Positions 45,573 to 58,654 of a stretch of 64,000 nucleotides of DNA are shown piece after piece. The stretch is from Chionis minor. Taxonomy: Eukaryota; Chordata; Aves; Charadriiformes; Chionididae. The stretch's first letter is position 1; every line of letters begins with the position of its first letter. A program made the position numbers and the translations under genes. The stretch covers positions 1 to 64,000 of the forward strand of contig VZSF01000653.1 of assembly GCA_013398295.1 (NCBI GenBank), written 5' to 3'. Under the pieces are notes generated by a model. The model worked only from the letters and a program-made list of their open reading frames with translations, was not told where the DNA came from and ran no database searches.

Positions 45573-46632
45573 CAGCCCTTGTCCTAGTGAGGAACTCCAG
45601 ACATCTGCTGGAAATACAACACAGCTAAGAGGAAACAGCCTAGGCAATTCCTGGAGTGTGTGGAAGGTAGCTTCCTGACACAACTGGTAAGTGAGCCTAC
45701 CAGGGGAGGTGCCTCACTAGACCTGCTGTTCACAAACAGAGAAGATCTGGTGGATGATGTGGTGGTTGGAGGCCATCTTGGGCTTAGTGACCATGAAATG
45801 ATAGAGTTCTCAAGTCTTGGAGAATTAAGGAGTCCACCACCATGGACTTCTGGAAGGCAGACTTCAGCTTGTTCAGGGCACTCGTTGAGAGAATTCCTTG
45901 GGAGGCAGTTCTGAAGGGCAAAGGGGTCCAGGAAGGATGGACACTCTTCCACGAAGGTAGTCTTGGAGGCGCAGGAGCAGGCTGTCTCCATGTGCCGTAA
46001 GATGAACCAGTGGGGAAGATGATTGGCCTGGCTGAACAGCGAGCTTCTGGGACTCAGAGAAAAAAGAGGAGAGTGTACCACCTTTGGAAGAATGATCAGG
46101 CAACTCAAGAAGAGTACAGGGATCTAGTCAGGTCATGCAGAAAAAACACCAGAAAGGCAAAAGAACAGCTAGAACTTAATCTGGCCACTGTTGTAATAGA
46201 TAATAAAAAAGGTTTTTACAAATACATTAACAACAAAAAGAGAGCCAGGGAGAATCTCCACCCTTTACTGGATGCAGAGGGGAAGATTGTCAGCAAGGAT
46301 GGGAAGAAGGCTGAGGTACTTAATGCCTTCTTTGCCTCAGTCTTCAATAGCAAAACCAGTTATCCTCAGGGTATCCACCCCCCAGAGCTGGAGGACAGGG
46401 ATGGAGAACAGAATAAACCCCCCATAATACAGAAGGAAACAGTTAGTGACCTGCTACACCAACTGGACAGTCACAAGTCTATAGGGCCAGATGGAATCCA
46501 CCCGAGAGTGCTGAGGAAGCTGGCAGAGAAGTTTGACAAGCCACTCTCCATCATTTATCAGTGGTCCTGGTCAACGGGGGAGGTCCCAGATGACTGGAGG
46601 CTTGCCAATGCGACACCTATCTACAAGAAGGG
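45573..46632 (+). mobile_element. CR1 LINE, ORF2 endonuclease/RT part (right piece of split copy)
   Basis: Continues the outer copy: [20 protein letters not shown] and GLSDHEMIEFS of the endonuclease, then a 220-codon open stretch with LNAFFASVFNSK, IGPDGIHPRVLRKLAE and DDWRLANATPIYKKG at the start of reverse transcriptase. Stops abruptly at 46,632 with no RT catalytic motif and no CR1 3' tail, so the 3' part was lost. Confidence 0.88.
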
Positions 46633-49227
46633 ATTTATTTATTCTCTTTCCTTCACAGGTAATGATGCCTGAAACTGCTTCCCTCAGGACACAGCAAATA
46701 CCTGTAAAGCAGCCCTATACCTCTACATTTATCATGCATCTGGAATATTGAAAATAAAACATTATCGCTTCCACCAAACTAGAATGGTGGAGACAGGTCC
46801 ATGCCATCTTCAAGGCACATTATATCTCCTTTTTTTTTTTTTTCTCAGATACAGTCTTCTCTGAAAACCTGCATGAGGAGCAGGGAAACCAGAAGAGTCA
46901 CTCAAGGAGAGAGAGAAGAAGCCAGAGTGCAAAGACATTTGTCCAAATGTCCACAAGAGGGTAAGCTGTGATCTGGAGGCATTGTTGGCTACAGTGGCTG
47001 GAGAATAGCACTGTGAAGTTCAGCGATGGAATAGCATGGGGTCTACACTCTCTTGTGGCCCCAAAAAATGACTGGCAGCCCCATTGTTCTTGTGACTCTT
47101 ATTGTGAGAGACTGTGTGAGGAGACTGGTTTGCAGAGCAGAAGTGGGGTTTCCCACCATTTCTCAATATCTCTTGTGACCCAGGTTTAGAGTTGTTCAGG
47201 TCCTGCAGGAACTCTAACCTGGTGAAGCTAGAGGATGTGGGAAGGGAATGTATGTTTTGGGGGTACCCGCCTTACACAGGACATTACGAAGCAATAAAAA
47301 AATTCAGGGTCAGCCTGAGGAGGAACATTATCTTCTAGATAAAACAGACAGATCCACAATTGCTACTTCTTTTTGTTTTCCAGAGCACATAGGTGCTCTT
47401 GAAGAGGGCTCCCAAGCTCCTGGATATATGTAGATATGAATGTTATTCCCAAAGGAGAGTGTACCCTGTTGATAACCATAGAATACACCTGCTTTCCTGG
47501 GACTGCAGGGCCATTACATTGAAAGAACAAGAGTATAAAAAGACAAGGAAAGGTTGTATGTGTGTCCTTGGTCATGCTGGCTTTCTGGGGCATCCCAGTA
47601 AGACACTGAGGAGATAAATGACTTGAGGGTCTCAATGTCTGTCTTGCTTCCCATTGGGGGAATAATATCTCCTCTGGGCAAATGAAATATAAAAGACGAC
47701 TTCTCTTGTGGCCAAGTAAAAATTTCCAATTCTAGCTGGATAAACTGAGCCTTCAAAGTTTATTTAAGTTGAAAAAACAATCCACCAAACAAGTTGCATG
47801 TAAAGACTCAGAAAACATCATGGACTGTGAAGGTTTGTTGAAAGTGTATTTTAAGACAATTCACGTAAACATACCAGGTAAGTTCTAGAAGTGCTGTTTA
47901 TATCTATGCACATATAGATATGATATTCATGTGATGAGTCTATTGTCCATGTTGATTGATGTATTGTTCAAACTACTTATTTTCACATGATGTATGCAGA
48001 TGTGAATTTGTCAGAAGCATAAGCATTGCTGGAGTCTTTTAGAGCAATCTGTCAGAAAAAGTGCCACACATTTATTGAATCAGTTTCCAAACACACATTG
48101 TACCAGCTGATTCATCTGCATGGTTTCTGTAAATTCTGCTATTCATGGAATTCTGTAAATTCTGCTGTTTACATGGGTTGAGCAATCAAGACATCACCAC
48201 ACAAACAACATCTCCATAAGTTCTCATAATTCTGGCTTTGTCAAACAGTATATAAAATGTAAATGTGAGCCTGTCTTGGTAGCTGAAAGATTAAGCTACC
48301 GTACAAAACACAACCTGCAAAATTTGTACATTTGAATATCTTCTAAATTCTTTGCTTTTTGTGGTTAAAAGATTATTTGTTTTCTGTGTTCCTGTGCCTC
48401 TGGCAGGACTCCTCAGTTCCTTGCATTTATTGCAGGGTGTAACACCACACCTGTTCATAGCACTAAATAGCTTTGATCCTATTATAGTTACCCAGTACCT
48501 TTTCCATTAGGTGCTCATGAAAAGATAATTTTCCTAGTACAAGTGGCCAGTGAAGATAGCCTGCCTTTACTAAGTCCCCAAACCACTGATTGATAAGTTG
48601 CTATATCTGCAGCTGTCTGACACGGTTGGGTCAGATGGACGTTTTGGTCTGAAGTAGTGCAATTATCCTCATGTTTCATACCCAATCCCCTTTTCATAGG
48701 CCTTTAAGCAGATATAAATTTGTTCCTCCACCTTTCAGACATTTTATCACTGCATCTTAACACATTATTGTGTTGCTGTTATTGCAGTATACCAGGAAGA
48801 ACAAAAGGGGAAGAGGCAACTAACTTCTGTTGTCTTCCATCAATTTAAGCATCTTCTGACAACACAATTTTTTGTGCCTTTAGCCTTCATGTAAGAGTCT
48901 TCCATTACATCTTCAGTGATGCAAAGTTGCCTGGTCTTTAACATCATTAATCTGCACTAGTAATTCTATACATTTGGACCTTATCCTTAACTGTTCATGC
49001 AGATCTCTGAAAGTCACAAACATACTCTACCATATACATTATTAGCGTTCATTATGGGATAAAGCCTATTTCCTGTGCTTTAAATTATGTGTTTGCAAAG
49101 TTGTGTGGGGCTGGTTCTGGATAAAAAAAAAGAAGAAAAAGAATTACTGGGACATAACTCACTGCAATTAATGTCATGGTAAATTTAATGCCATTGATAC
49201 CAGTACCCCCAGTATCAATACAAGCTG
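46633..49227. other. Intergenic DNA, nothing recognised
   Basis: Contains a poly-T at about 46,830-46,845 and a small duplication of TTCTGTAAATTCTGCT near 48,125-48,170. No gene or repeat family identified. Confidence 0.5.
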
Positions 49228-49917
49228 TGGGATGAAGGGATGAAGAGCAGCCCTGCTGAGAAGGACCTGTGGGTACTGGTGGATGAAAAGCTGGATATGA
49301 GCCAGCAATATGCGCTTGCAGCCCAGAAAGCCAGCCGCATCCCAGCAGCGTGGCCAGCAGGGTGAAGGAGGGGATTCTGCCCCTCTACTTCACTCTGCTG
49401 AGACCCCTCTGCAGTGCTGTGTCCAGCTCTGGGGCCCTCAACATAAGAAGGACATGGACCTGTTGGAGCAGGTCCAGAGGAGGCCACAAAGGTGATCAGA
49501 GGGATGGAACTCATCTCCTGTGAGGACAGGCTGAGAGAGTTGGGTTTGTTCAGCCTGGGGAAGAGGAGGCTCCAGGGAGACTTTCTAGCAGTCTTCCAGG
49601 ACTTAAAGGGGGCTTATAAGCAAGATGGGGACAGACTTTTTAGCAGGGCTTGTGATAGGACAAGGGATAATGGCTTCAAACTAAAAGAGGGTAGATTTAG
49701 ACTAGATATAAGGAAGAAATGTTTTACTCTGAGGGTAGTGAGACACTGGCCCAGGTTGCCCAGAGAGGTGGTGGATACGCCATCCCTGGAAACATTCAAG
49801 GTCAGGTTGGACGGGGCTCTGAGCAACCTGATCTAGTTGAAGATGTCCCTGCACATGACAGTGGGTTTGGCCTAGATAACTTTTAAAGGTCCCTTCCAAC
49901 TCAGATTCTAGGATTCT
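49228..49917 (+). mobile_element. CR1 LINE 3' portion (plus strand)
   Basis: Typical CR1 3' region with CTGAGACCCCTCTGCAGTGC, GAGAGAGTTGGGTTTGTTCA, an open stretch ending VRLDGALSNLI, and the 3' end GGTCCCTTCCAACTCAG followed by ATTCTAGGATTCT. 5'-truncated as is normal for CR1. Confidence 0.92.
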
Positions 49918-51269
49918 AACCCCTCAATTTCATTTGGTAATGTCCTGTTTATTGAGAGATTTTTGGCATAGTCTCCTATTCCACGGGCAGAAGAGTCAGA
50001 ATTCTTCCCTAGCTCTTAGATTAGACAGAATGATTTTTAGGCTCGAATGATGAGTGGTGGCAGAAAAAATGCATATTCATGGAAAGATATATCTTCAAGT
50101 ATGTTTTTGAACTCAGCAAGGGTTCCTGGATTTAATAGAAACAAGTGTATTGAGCTTTGAAAATCTGTACTAAAACTCCATCTTTTCAGCCTGACTTTAA
50201 ATGACACTCTTTTCTATTGAAAGTTGAGAGACAATTTATGTAAAGGGAAAAGAAAGTAAATCTAAACTTGTCAAAAGTGTGTGATACTGCATGATGATTT
50301 TCTGCATCACTGACCATGAGTTTGATACTGCATGAAGGCCAAATAGAATTAATAGTAATCTTTGAGGGATTCCTTTCTAAAAATATATTTGCAAGCTTTG
50401 TTCACAGCTGTCAACTACCCCCAGTATAGAAGGGCTTCTGTTGTAATACTGCAACGTAGGCATTTCAGATGTCCTTCAGCTAACTACTGAACACTGCAAA
50501 ATGGTCACTGATATATATTGTGTATTTTTGGGGAAAGGTGATTCCTATCCCAAAATTGTTGTTCCATCTTTTTTTTTCTCCCCCCCCCCAGTGTAAAGCA
50601 GTGATCATATCTATATGATCATATCTTTAAGTTTTTTCAGTAGTTGTAAAGTTGACAACAAGCCATATTCTCTGCAAGTTACTGACAATAAGTATTTGTT
50701 AACCTGTGGACTGTGGGGCTTTTTCACCTTAAATGACAGATCTAATTCCTTCTGCTCTTCCTGAGGCAACAAACTAGAAAGCAATTCATTACCAGGCCAT
50801 CATGTGTGCCTTGGCATTGTAAAGGCGTCAAACCACTTTTTTTCCAGGCAATTCTGGTAGCAAAAGTAGTAGAGGCAGGAACAATTGAAACAATACAGAT
50901 TGTTTGCTCCCACTTAGAGCTGGTGTCACACCTGTACCATCTCCTTGTACAAGAGCAAACTATATTGCTTATTTGGGTTGTTATCTAGTAGCAGCAGAGA
51001 AAAAAAAAAGGTGTTGGAAAAAAGTGGCTTGTCTTCCATGCCAGACTCATTCAGCTAATAAAATGATGATGGCTGTACATTCTGCCTGTTGCCAAATAGA
51101 GAAAATGAATAGACAAGTGGCCAAGACCGGATAGGATTTACACAAGATTTCCAAAAAGGCACAGGGATAAAACAGCTGAACTTTTGGCTGTTGCGTGAGC
51201 TCTTACTACAACTGACTTGCTTTTGGAGATCTGGAAGCTCTTTAGTAGAATGCTTATTTTTAAAAAGCG
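49918..51269. other. Intergenic DNA, nothing recognised
   Basis: AT-rich, with a C run at 50,580-50,590 and an A run at about 51,000-51,009. No gene seen. Confidence 0.5.
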
Positions 51270-51450
51270 TGTCAGGGAACTGTGGCCCAGTAAACCTGGT
51301 GCCTCTACTGGGAAAAGAGTAGAAGCTAATAATGAGTAGAATTTGAGGACACACTGGTAAATATACTGAACAAAATATCATTTGTAAAGGGACATCATAT
51401 TCCAGAAACTTAGTGGAGAATCAAAAATAGGTGGATAGGTGGGAGAACCA
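51270..51450 (+). mobile_element. Fossil CR1-type LINE RT fragment
   Basis: GGGAACTGTGGCCCAGTAAA, CTACTGGGAAAAGAGTAGAA and TTTGTAAAGGGACATCAT follow the order of the reverse-transcriptase region of reptile/bird CR1 (GGCCAGTAAGCCT then TTTGTAAAGGGAAATCATG in intact copies, from memory). Very degraded. Confidence 0.5.
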
Positions 51451-52508
51451 GCTGGTATTGCCTTAATGAATATCTAAAAGCCAAGTGAGAACATATATCA
51501 CCTTTCTCAAAGAAGCTAAGTGCGCATTTGTGTTGTTATGTGAGATCTGAGAAGTTATCCTGGACAAGGACAGGCCGATAATCATTGCTGCAGACACATG
51601 AGTGTCCCTGGGGATGGTCTCCGAGTGTCCAAAGTGGCTTGATCTGAAGCAAATCCCAGGAGCAGCTTGGGGAAAAGTTCACTCCAGCAGGTCTATTTAT
51701 ATACATATATTGCATTAGAGCCCAGCACCACCCTCCAGTATGGCCTCAATGGGCCTTGTGTCCTCAGACTCCTCATGTAACCTCACACGCCTCCTAAGTA
51801 ATGTCCCATGTACCCTTGCTATTCTCTGTAGAGCCTGCTAGGAGGTTATGAAACAGCTATCATTATTTTAAGTCATTAATATACTGAGTAATGATTACCA
51901 GGATGTCAGAAGTATCTTGCCTAGTGCTAAGGATTCCACGGCTTTTTCTAAACTAGCTTCTACATCTGGGACATCAACATTGAGCTTTGCTTGAGCTGCT
52001 TCCTGTTGAAAGTAGGCAGCAAAGACAGAGTGGAGAAGGGATCTTCTGACACAGTCGGGTTTGCTTTTCTCTGTTGCCCACACCTGCCTCACCTTTCTCC
52101 TGTAGTCTTGGCAGCGGCCAGCTGCAGAGCTGCACAGGTCACTGGGCTGACCCCAGGGCTCTGCTCTTCTGGTGGCCACCCAGCACTACCTGGCCAGTCA
52201 CCAAGTCCAAAGCTGCTCTCCAAGACATCTTTGTGGATCCAGGCTGAATCCAGCTCCCTGAAACTCTCTGCTTGCTATGAAAATATCTGGGAGGATGGAT
52301 GTAGGAAATAGTGGCATTTAGGAAAAGTACTGTAATTTTCTGGCTTTTAAAACAGACAAACAAAAACTCTGTATGTCCTTTCCTTCCAATTTTACAGGGA
52401 AGACCCTGCACCAACTCTTTTTAGCTCCCTTCTCTTTCTTCCCAGCTGAAGTCATTTGGAGGAACTCCTAGATAGTCTTGTGACAGTAATTCATCAAGCC
52501 CAGGATTT
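51451..52508. other. Intergenic DNA, nothing recognised
   Basis: A TATA-like tract at 51,690-51,712 stands alone. No coding region supported. Confidence 0.45.
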
Positions 52509-52665
52509 TTGAGGAAAACATAACATGTTGGATCCAATAGCCGGAGAGCAGCAAGCCTGCTGCAGCTCCATGCTTTCAGGCCCAACCAGTGCCGAGGCTG
52601 CAGATGTATTCCCAGCAGGCACATGCGCACAGAGCAGTTGCATACACTCTGCCGGGTATCGCACA
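52509..52665. repeat. Direct repeat unit 1 of an unidentified family
   Basis: GTTGGATCCAATAGCC, GATGTATTCCCAGCAGGCAC and ACACAGAG-like phrases recur in the same order at 53,388-53,545. Roughly 70% similar by eye. Family not recognised. Confidence 0.6.
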
Positions 52666-53387
52666 GCTACACTCTGCATGTTATTGGCAGCGTTCACGTA
52701 TGCACTATCCCCACATTTACAGCACTTAGAGCTACAAGTTTCACTTCAAATTAGAATTTTCACTTCAAAAGAATTAAAAAATCAGGTGTAGAGACAAAGG
52801 AGTTAAGGAAAGAGCAAAAAGCATAAAATCCTTAATAGGAAGATGAGGCTGAAATTTACAGCCTTCATCCCTCCTGCAGGCCCATAATATTCCTGTGCGA
52901 ACTGGAGCCCTGTTACCAGACTTTGTGAAATTAGAAATTGCTGTTTAAGTTGAGGACACGCATTTGCAATTGTCAATACCTCTTTGTAACTCAACTTCCA
53001 ACAAGTGATTTGCAGAGAATGTGGCCTCAGCTTTTCTGTTTCTACCTGCTTTATGGTCAGTACAGTTAGGACTCAGTTTAGTGTGGCTAACAGTTTTTCA
53101 GAAGAAACCAACTCTGCTTGCAAAGCCAATTTACACATCAGTCTTCACATACACAATATTGTGTATGTACTTCTCAGTCCATCACCCTGGTTAGTTCAGG
53201 AGTCTCCCTTACAATATTCCCAAGGTTTGGTAAATAATTCTAACAGATAGAACACATTTGCAAAAAGGATCAGTTCCCTGATATTGAATATTGTGAGAAT
53301 ATTGTAAGAATATTGTGGGAATATTGAATTTGCTATTTTGGGATTACTTGCAGTCCAACTGTCTCCTGCTGACTATGCCACATATTA

Positions 53388-53545
53388 AAGGAAAAAACAC
53401 CATGCTGGATCCAACAGCCTAAGAGAAGCAAGGCTGATGCAGCTCTGTGCTTCCAAATCCATGCACACGGGCCATGCCACCTGTAGCAAGGTTGAAGATG
53501 TATTCCTAGGAAGCACAAACACACACAGAGCAAAAGTATATGTAC
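53388..53545. repeat. Direct repeat unit 2 of an unidentified family
   Basis: GCTGGATCCAACAGCC and GATGTATTCCTAGGAAGCAC match unit 1, 0.88 kb away in the same orientation. It abuts an AT-rich microsatellite and the TG/CA-rich block to its right, so all may belong to one old element. Confidence 0.6.
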
Positions 53546-53549
53546 TGTA

Positions 53550-53640
53550 GATGCATTTACATACATAAATACATCTATACGTATATAAATCTATATATAC
53601 ATACATATGTACGCACTTATATACATATCTATGTGACTAG
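53550..53640. repeat. (TA)/(ATAC)-rich microsatellite
   Basis: Degenerate run of ATACATA, TATATAC and GTATATAAA units. Simple-sequence DNA. Confidence 0.8.
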
Positions 53641-54270
53641 TCCTACAGGTCACAAACATGCACTCAGTGTGCTTACACAAACACAGACAACACCAACAGC
53701 CTCATCCTGCCCTCTGGCTCTGGCTGAGCAGGATGGGAGTCTGCTAGAGAGGGTAGAGATACATATGTACAAGGTGGATCCCTCCAGCAGCGGGGTTCAG
53801 ATGCTCAATCTGCCCCGGAGCTGTCCCTGGATCCCGGTCCCCCCAGTTGCTGGCACTGGGACATACAGGTCCCCAAGGGCGCAGCCCCATTCCAATGTCC
53901 TCTTTCCCACCCACACACAGCTGACTGGAACTCCCTTGGCCCCATGGCTGACCCCCCCATGCTCTTGCCCCTCGAGACACCAGTGCTCTCGCATCCAGGG
54001 CTGGCCCTTGGAGAACCACTCACCTTGAACCCACCAAGAACCATTTGGAGAACCTTGTTCCCAGGCCATCTCACCTGCTCACCAGCTGGTCTGGCTTGAT
54101 CTTCACTAGCAAATGCACACGCTTACATACCTGCACTGGGTTCAGTTGATGCACCATGGATACATGGGCACCACCTATGGTCTGATGCCAGGTGCCACAC
54201 TCACACCCCATGCACACTGAGTGGGGAGCCCTCACCCAGGACAGAGCTAGAGACGAGTTTAATAACAAGA
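53641..54270 (-). repeat. TG-rich repeat block, inverted relative to the one at 39.2-40.1 kb
   Basis: On the minus strand it contains GTGCATTTGCTAGTGAAG, AAGCCAGACCAGCTGGTGAG and CCAGTGCCAGCAACTGGGG, matching phrases of the 39,190-40,100 block. Several overlapping open frames are by-products of its GC-rich composition. Confidence 0.6.
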
Positions 54271-56000
54271 CAGGGCAGACTGCAATGATCAGGCACAGGT
54301 TGTGGCCACATGTGTACTAACAGACGTGTACTACACCCAAGTGTACTAACCACCCACTATTTACATGCCATCAGATTGTTACCCAGATCACCTAATGCGT
54401 TCTATTCGACACCTGTGTTTCCTCCCTTAAAAGTCCCTGTGTGATCCCGACTGCTTTTCCCCTGCATCACACAATGCGCCCCACATGCCCCGGCCGCAAC
54501 CCTCCTCCTTTTGAAAGAAGAGCTGCTCCCTCTGGCTCATGGTGGCGAATTTCACCATGGTCACCATAACAGCACCACTTCTGCTGCATCAGGACAGCCC
54601 TGGGAGGGGCCTGGCAAAGGTGCCTGTTCCTCCAGGGTCCCCGTTGCACCCTGTGCTCCTCTGGTCTGGAAGAGGAGTGCCTTTGACAGGCTGATGGCTC
54701 CTGTGATGGGCCTCAGAGTAGCTGGACAGGGTGTTATTTGTGGTCTCCCTCCTGCCATTGTCTCTCTGGGCTCTATGGTGGGTATGCAAGCCACTCAGAC
54801 ATTGCCTGCATGCCAGCTGGGTGTTCCATGTGGGAACAATGTGGCACCTACCATAGGAGGTGGAAGAGAGACCTTAAGACGCACGCACAGATCTTTCACA
54901 ATGTTTTGGGATTCAGTCCTGTGATCGTCCCTCTCCCAGAAGCTGCTGGTGTCAGCTATTCCAGGGATGGAATCAGCGCCTCGGTCCATCCCAGTCTCTT
55001 CAGCTTACCATACCAGTGAGGAAGAATCCTCACTGCAGTCTCATGTCCAAAGAGGTTCAGCAGAAGTCAACTGTTGTTGGAAATGTTGGAAGTGCCCAGA
55101 CCAGACATGTTTTTCCTTATTTCTGCTGTGTTTTACGACTTAGCTGCAGCAAGTCACTGCTTTGTAATGGGCAGAGCATGGTAGTCTGCAATAGTCTCTC
55201 CGGGTGATCCAGTATGCCCCCCTGTCATACTGCCTCCACTGCACAGAAGGCAGAACCAGGCTGATAGGGGTGTGGAGGCTTGGTAGCACTGCTCTGTGAA
55301 CACAGAGGTGAGCAAGCATGGAAAAAGGGATGAGGGCAGGGGTGGTAACCCACAGCTATGGTGTGATTACATGGATTTGAGGCAGACAGGCATGGCGTAA
55401 ATCACAGATGCATTTGGAGGGGAAACAGAAAGAGTCAAACTTGATGTTTTTACTGGTGTTGGCATAATGTCTGAGGCCTCATCAGGATGTTCTTGTGCCA
55501 TTTGTGAATGTTGTGATGCCAGCTAGGCTAGGTGACAGCTTTCGCATTTTTTCTGTTGCCAGTAGTGTCACTTGAACAGCCCAATACTGTACAGAGCCTG
55601 AACAGACCAGATCTGTTGCAACCGTTCTGGTTGGCATAGCTCACCAGTGTCTTTCCACAGGGTCTACAAGGTGTGGCAGGCTAACAAAGAGGGAGAACCT
55701 GTTGCCCAATGTCTTCTTCAGGGTTTGACTACCCACAGTCAGCCTGTTAGAAACAGCTTAAGTGTATATATGACCTGTAGCACTCCACAGTCAGTACAAT
55801 GCTGTACTTGTCACAGCATTGCACAGTCCTGTGACCACACCAGCTGATGTCCATGGGTGATGATGTGTTGTCTGTCTCACAGGAATAATGTTATCTGCTG
55901 CTGGCAGTGGTCCTACAAACTCCCCCTCACGGCTGAGCTGCCCTGTTAGGTTGATAAGATGGCCCTGTCAACCTTGGTTTCTGTAATGAATTGATGCACA
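54271..56000. other. Unassigned GC-richer block, possible old retroelement interior
   Basis: Higher GC than its surroundings and broken open frames (longest about 137 codons at 54,511-54,924, plus strand) with no motif I can name. It abuts the TG-rich repeat, so it may be part of the same element. Not called as a gene. Confidence 0.35.
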
Positions 56001-58654
56001 TCTCAGAGTTTGGAGGGATTTTGCAGCCCACCTTTTGTAATCCATGGTTTCATCCTGTGCACACACTGCAAGATAGATAGGAAAGAGCCTGTGTAAAAGC
56101 AAAATCCTATCTTTACACTGGAATGCAAGCAAAGCTATTTTCAAAGCAGGTAGCTACTATCTGTAAAGTTTGTATCTGTGAACAGTAACAGTTTGCACTA
56201 CAATCTAGTTACAAGTCCACACACTTCCTGAGAGAAAAGGATGATCTGCTTGGGTCAGAGGCATGAAAAAAAATATCATGGAAAGTAGGAAGTGGGTCGC
56301 CCAAAAGTTCAAACAGTTCTTTGGCAGGTAAGGGGGTAAGCAAGGAGACTTCCTACTGCTTTTGTTTCTGTGGCATACCTGAAAAGAGGGATATCTATGT
56401 AATATAAAGGCCGCATGCTGATTTGTCATCTTTTTTCTTCCTCTGAAAGGAACTTGGTAGCAATACTGTTCACAGGTGGCAATCACTCCCACAGACTTCA
56501 TTTCTCAGGTGTCTAACATGTGGCTCTGGGAATAGGTTAGAGATCTGGTGACATTCAACTAGGACTGTGGTCAGGGGAAGTTGTCCTGTAAAGCTGTAAA
56601 ATGCTTATCAAAGCCTTGAAAATGAATGCTAAAAATAGTGACTACTTTTGACCTTGATTACATATCAGTGATGAAACAATAACATACATCTTCATATTAC
56701 TGGATTGCTGCTGAAGAAAATAGCTTTGGAAACTTCATGTGTGTGTGTGTGTTTATACATATGTAGATATATGTGTATACCTATATTGCATACAGTAAAT
56801 AAAATCATATGTAATGTTTCACACGTATATTATAACCTTGGAAAGCCTATGAGCAATTTAGTATTTCCATCTTCAAGCTTGATTTGAATAATACTCATGA
56901 AACAGAAAACAAAGGGGGAAAGTTACTGAAAGCTCTCAGTCACTGAATGCTGTCTTTCATGTGTCTTAAATTAAGAAATTAAGACCTGTGGAAAACAACT
57001 AAAGGTTATATAACTTAATTCATAATTAGAAGTGACTGTGGTAGACTGAACATCACCCATCTGTCTTTTCATAATCACTCCATGGTTAGGAAGCTTAAAA
57101 ACTTGGTTTTATTTTAAAAGGAAACAGGAGGGTTGCAAATGACTGGCAAACCAAAAGAATGATGATCACCTCTGAGACCTGCAATATTGTTTAATCTCAC
57201 CTGTGTTCAGTGAGAAGTACAGCAGCTGTAAGATTGGCCTGAGACAGTGGTGTCTCGATGCCAAATGGCTGATGTGTTGTGGGCTAAATCACTCCTCTCA
57301 GAAGAAGCCAAATGAAGAAACTACAAACAGAAGTCTACTATGAGCAAAGTGACTACATTGTGTTGTTTATCATAGCCTTCTGCTCTGGACGTCTTTAAAA
57401 CACAGCAGATAGTACCACAGCCTCATTGTCCAGTTAACAGCAGGATATGAAAGGAAGAAAATGATATGAGACTTGAGGAGATGAGAAAGAGAGTTTTAGG
57501 GTATGGCCAGACTCAAAATGATGACACTTGAATTACCTTGGTGCTTTGGAACTCTAACAAGCCATCAGGTTCATCATCTTGCTTCCTGCAAGAATACCAA
57601 TCAAAAAAAGAGTTGGACAGGCCCATGTAACACTGGTGAATTGCCAGCAATTCAGCAGTGCTGGTGAGTCTTTCAAATGCAGTCAATCCTCTTTCCAGAT
57701 GAGTATTTTCTCTATTATCCTACAGAGACTGTTCTGGCATTTTTCATTGTAAATAATTATTTTGTATTCATGAGGGCATAGCAGTACATCTTCAACAGGA
57801 GTGGCTGATTTGGCTTCTCCAACTGTCTTATTTCTAGGTGGGATATGACACAATCCTGAGAAGGTCTCAGTGGTTCAAATCCCTTCAGACTGTGGAAAAA
57901 CAAGTGCTCTAAGTATTAGATTAAGACAGAGAAAGGGACACCTATTTCTCCTTGTTTTGAAAGAGGTGACTATGGATTCTCTGATGTATGCTGATATCTA
58001 CAAAGAATCAAAACCCACATTTTGAATAGGTCCACCCTAGGCAAAGTTATTTGGGTTACCCTGGAGACTACATAGGAGCTAAGCAGCTGCCTAACCAGTT
58101 TAGAAGATTCAGGGGACTTTTGGGAACAGAATATAGACAATGAACAACTATATGAGGTACCTAGTTGTGCTGTGTTTGTTTGTGCATCACCTTCGTGAAT
58201 GAAAGTTAAAACTAGATGCCATTTCAGGTTTAAATGTCCCCTATACTATGTTTCAAAGAGACTTTAATGACTGAAGAGGTTTAACCTGAAAAAAGATCTT
58301 GAAAATAAGATAAATGATTTAACAGAATGATAAGACTGGATTACCAGACGATGTTCTTTGGACCGAACATTTTAGTTAAAATCTATTATATTCCTAAAGC
58401 AGAAGTTACAGGGGATAATTAAATTCTGATGCAAAGAAATAATTATTTTCTCCCTTAAGGAAGTCTTAGTAGAAATTCCATGGTAAAAATGAAGGAGGAT
58501 GTCTAATTAGACCACCTTAGCCATTGCTAAACACTTTGAAAATACCTGAAGCGAGATATTTAATTGAATGAATTTAAATAAGTAAAAAAAAATTTAATCC
58601 TTATAAGAATTTGGGATAATGATTAAAATACAACAGTGAACTCATTATTTCCAT
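56001..58654. other. Intergenic DNA downstream of the second MYH gene
   Basis: AT-rich; short (TG)n at about 56,738-56,750. No gene or element recognised. Confidence 0.5.

Noticed and set aside
46010..46672. 220-codon open frame on the plus strand
   Set aside because: It is a fragment of CR1 ORF2 (pre-RT and start of RT), flanked by other CR1 pieces and cut off at its 3' end; not a host gene.
51690..51712. TATA-like tract as a promoter
   Set aside because: No nearby exon, splice donor or open frame supports a transcript.
53744..54074. Overlapping minus-strand open frames of about 90 codons
   Set aside because: Three frames open over the same repeat DNA, which shows composition and not coding.
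54511..54924. 137-codon open frame on the plus strand
   Set aside because: No recognisable motif and several other frames open in the same GC-rich block; left as unassigned DNA.
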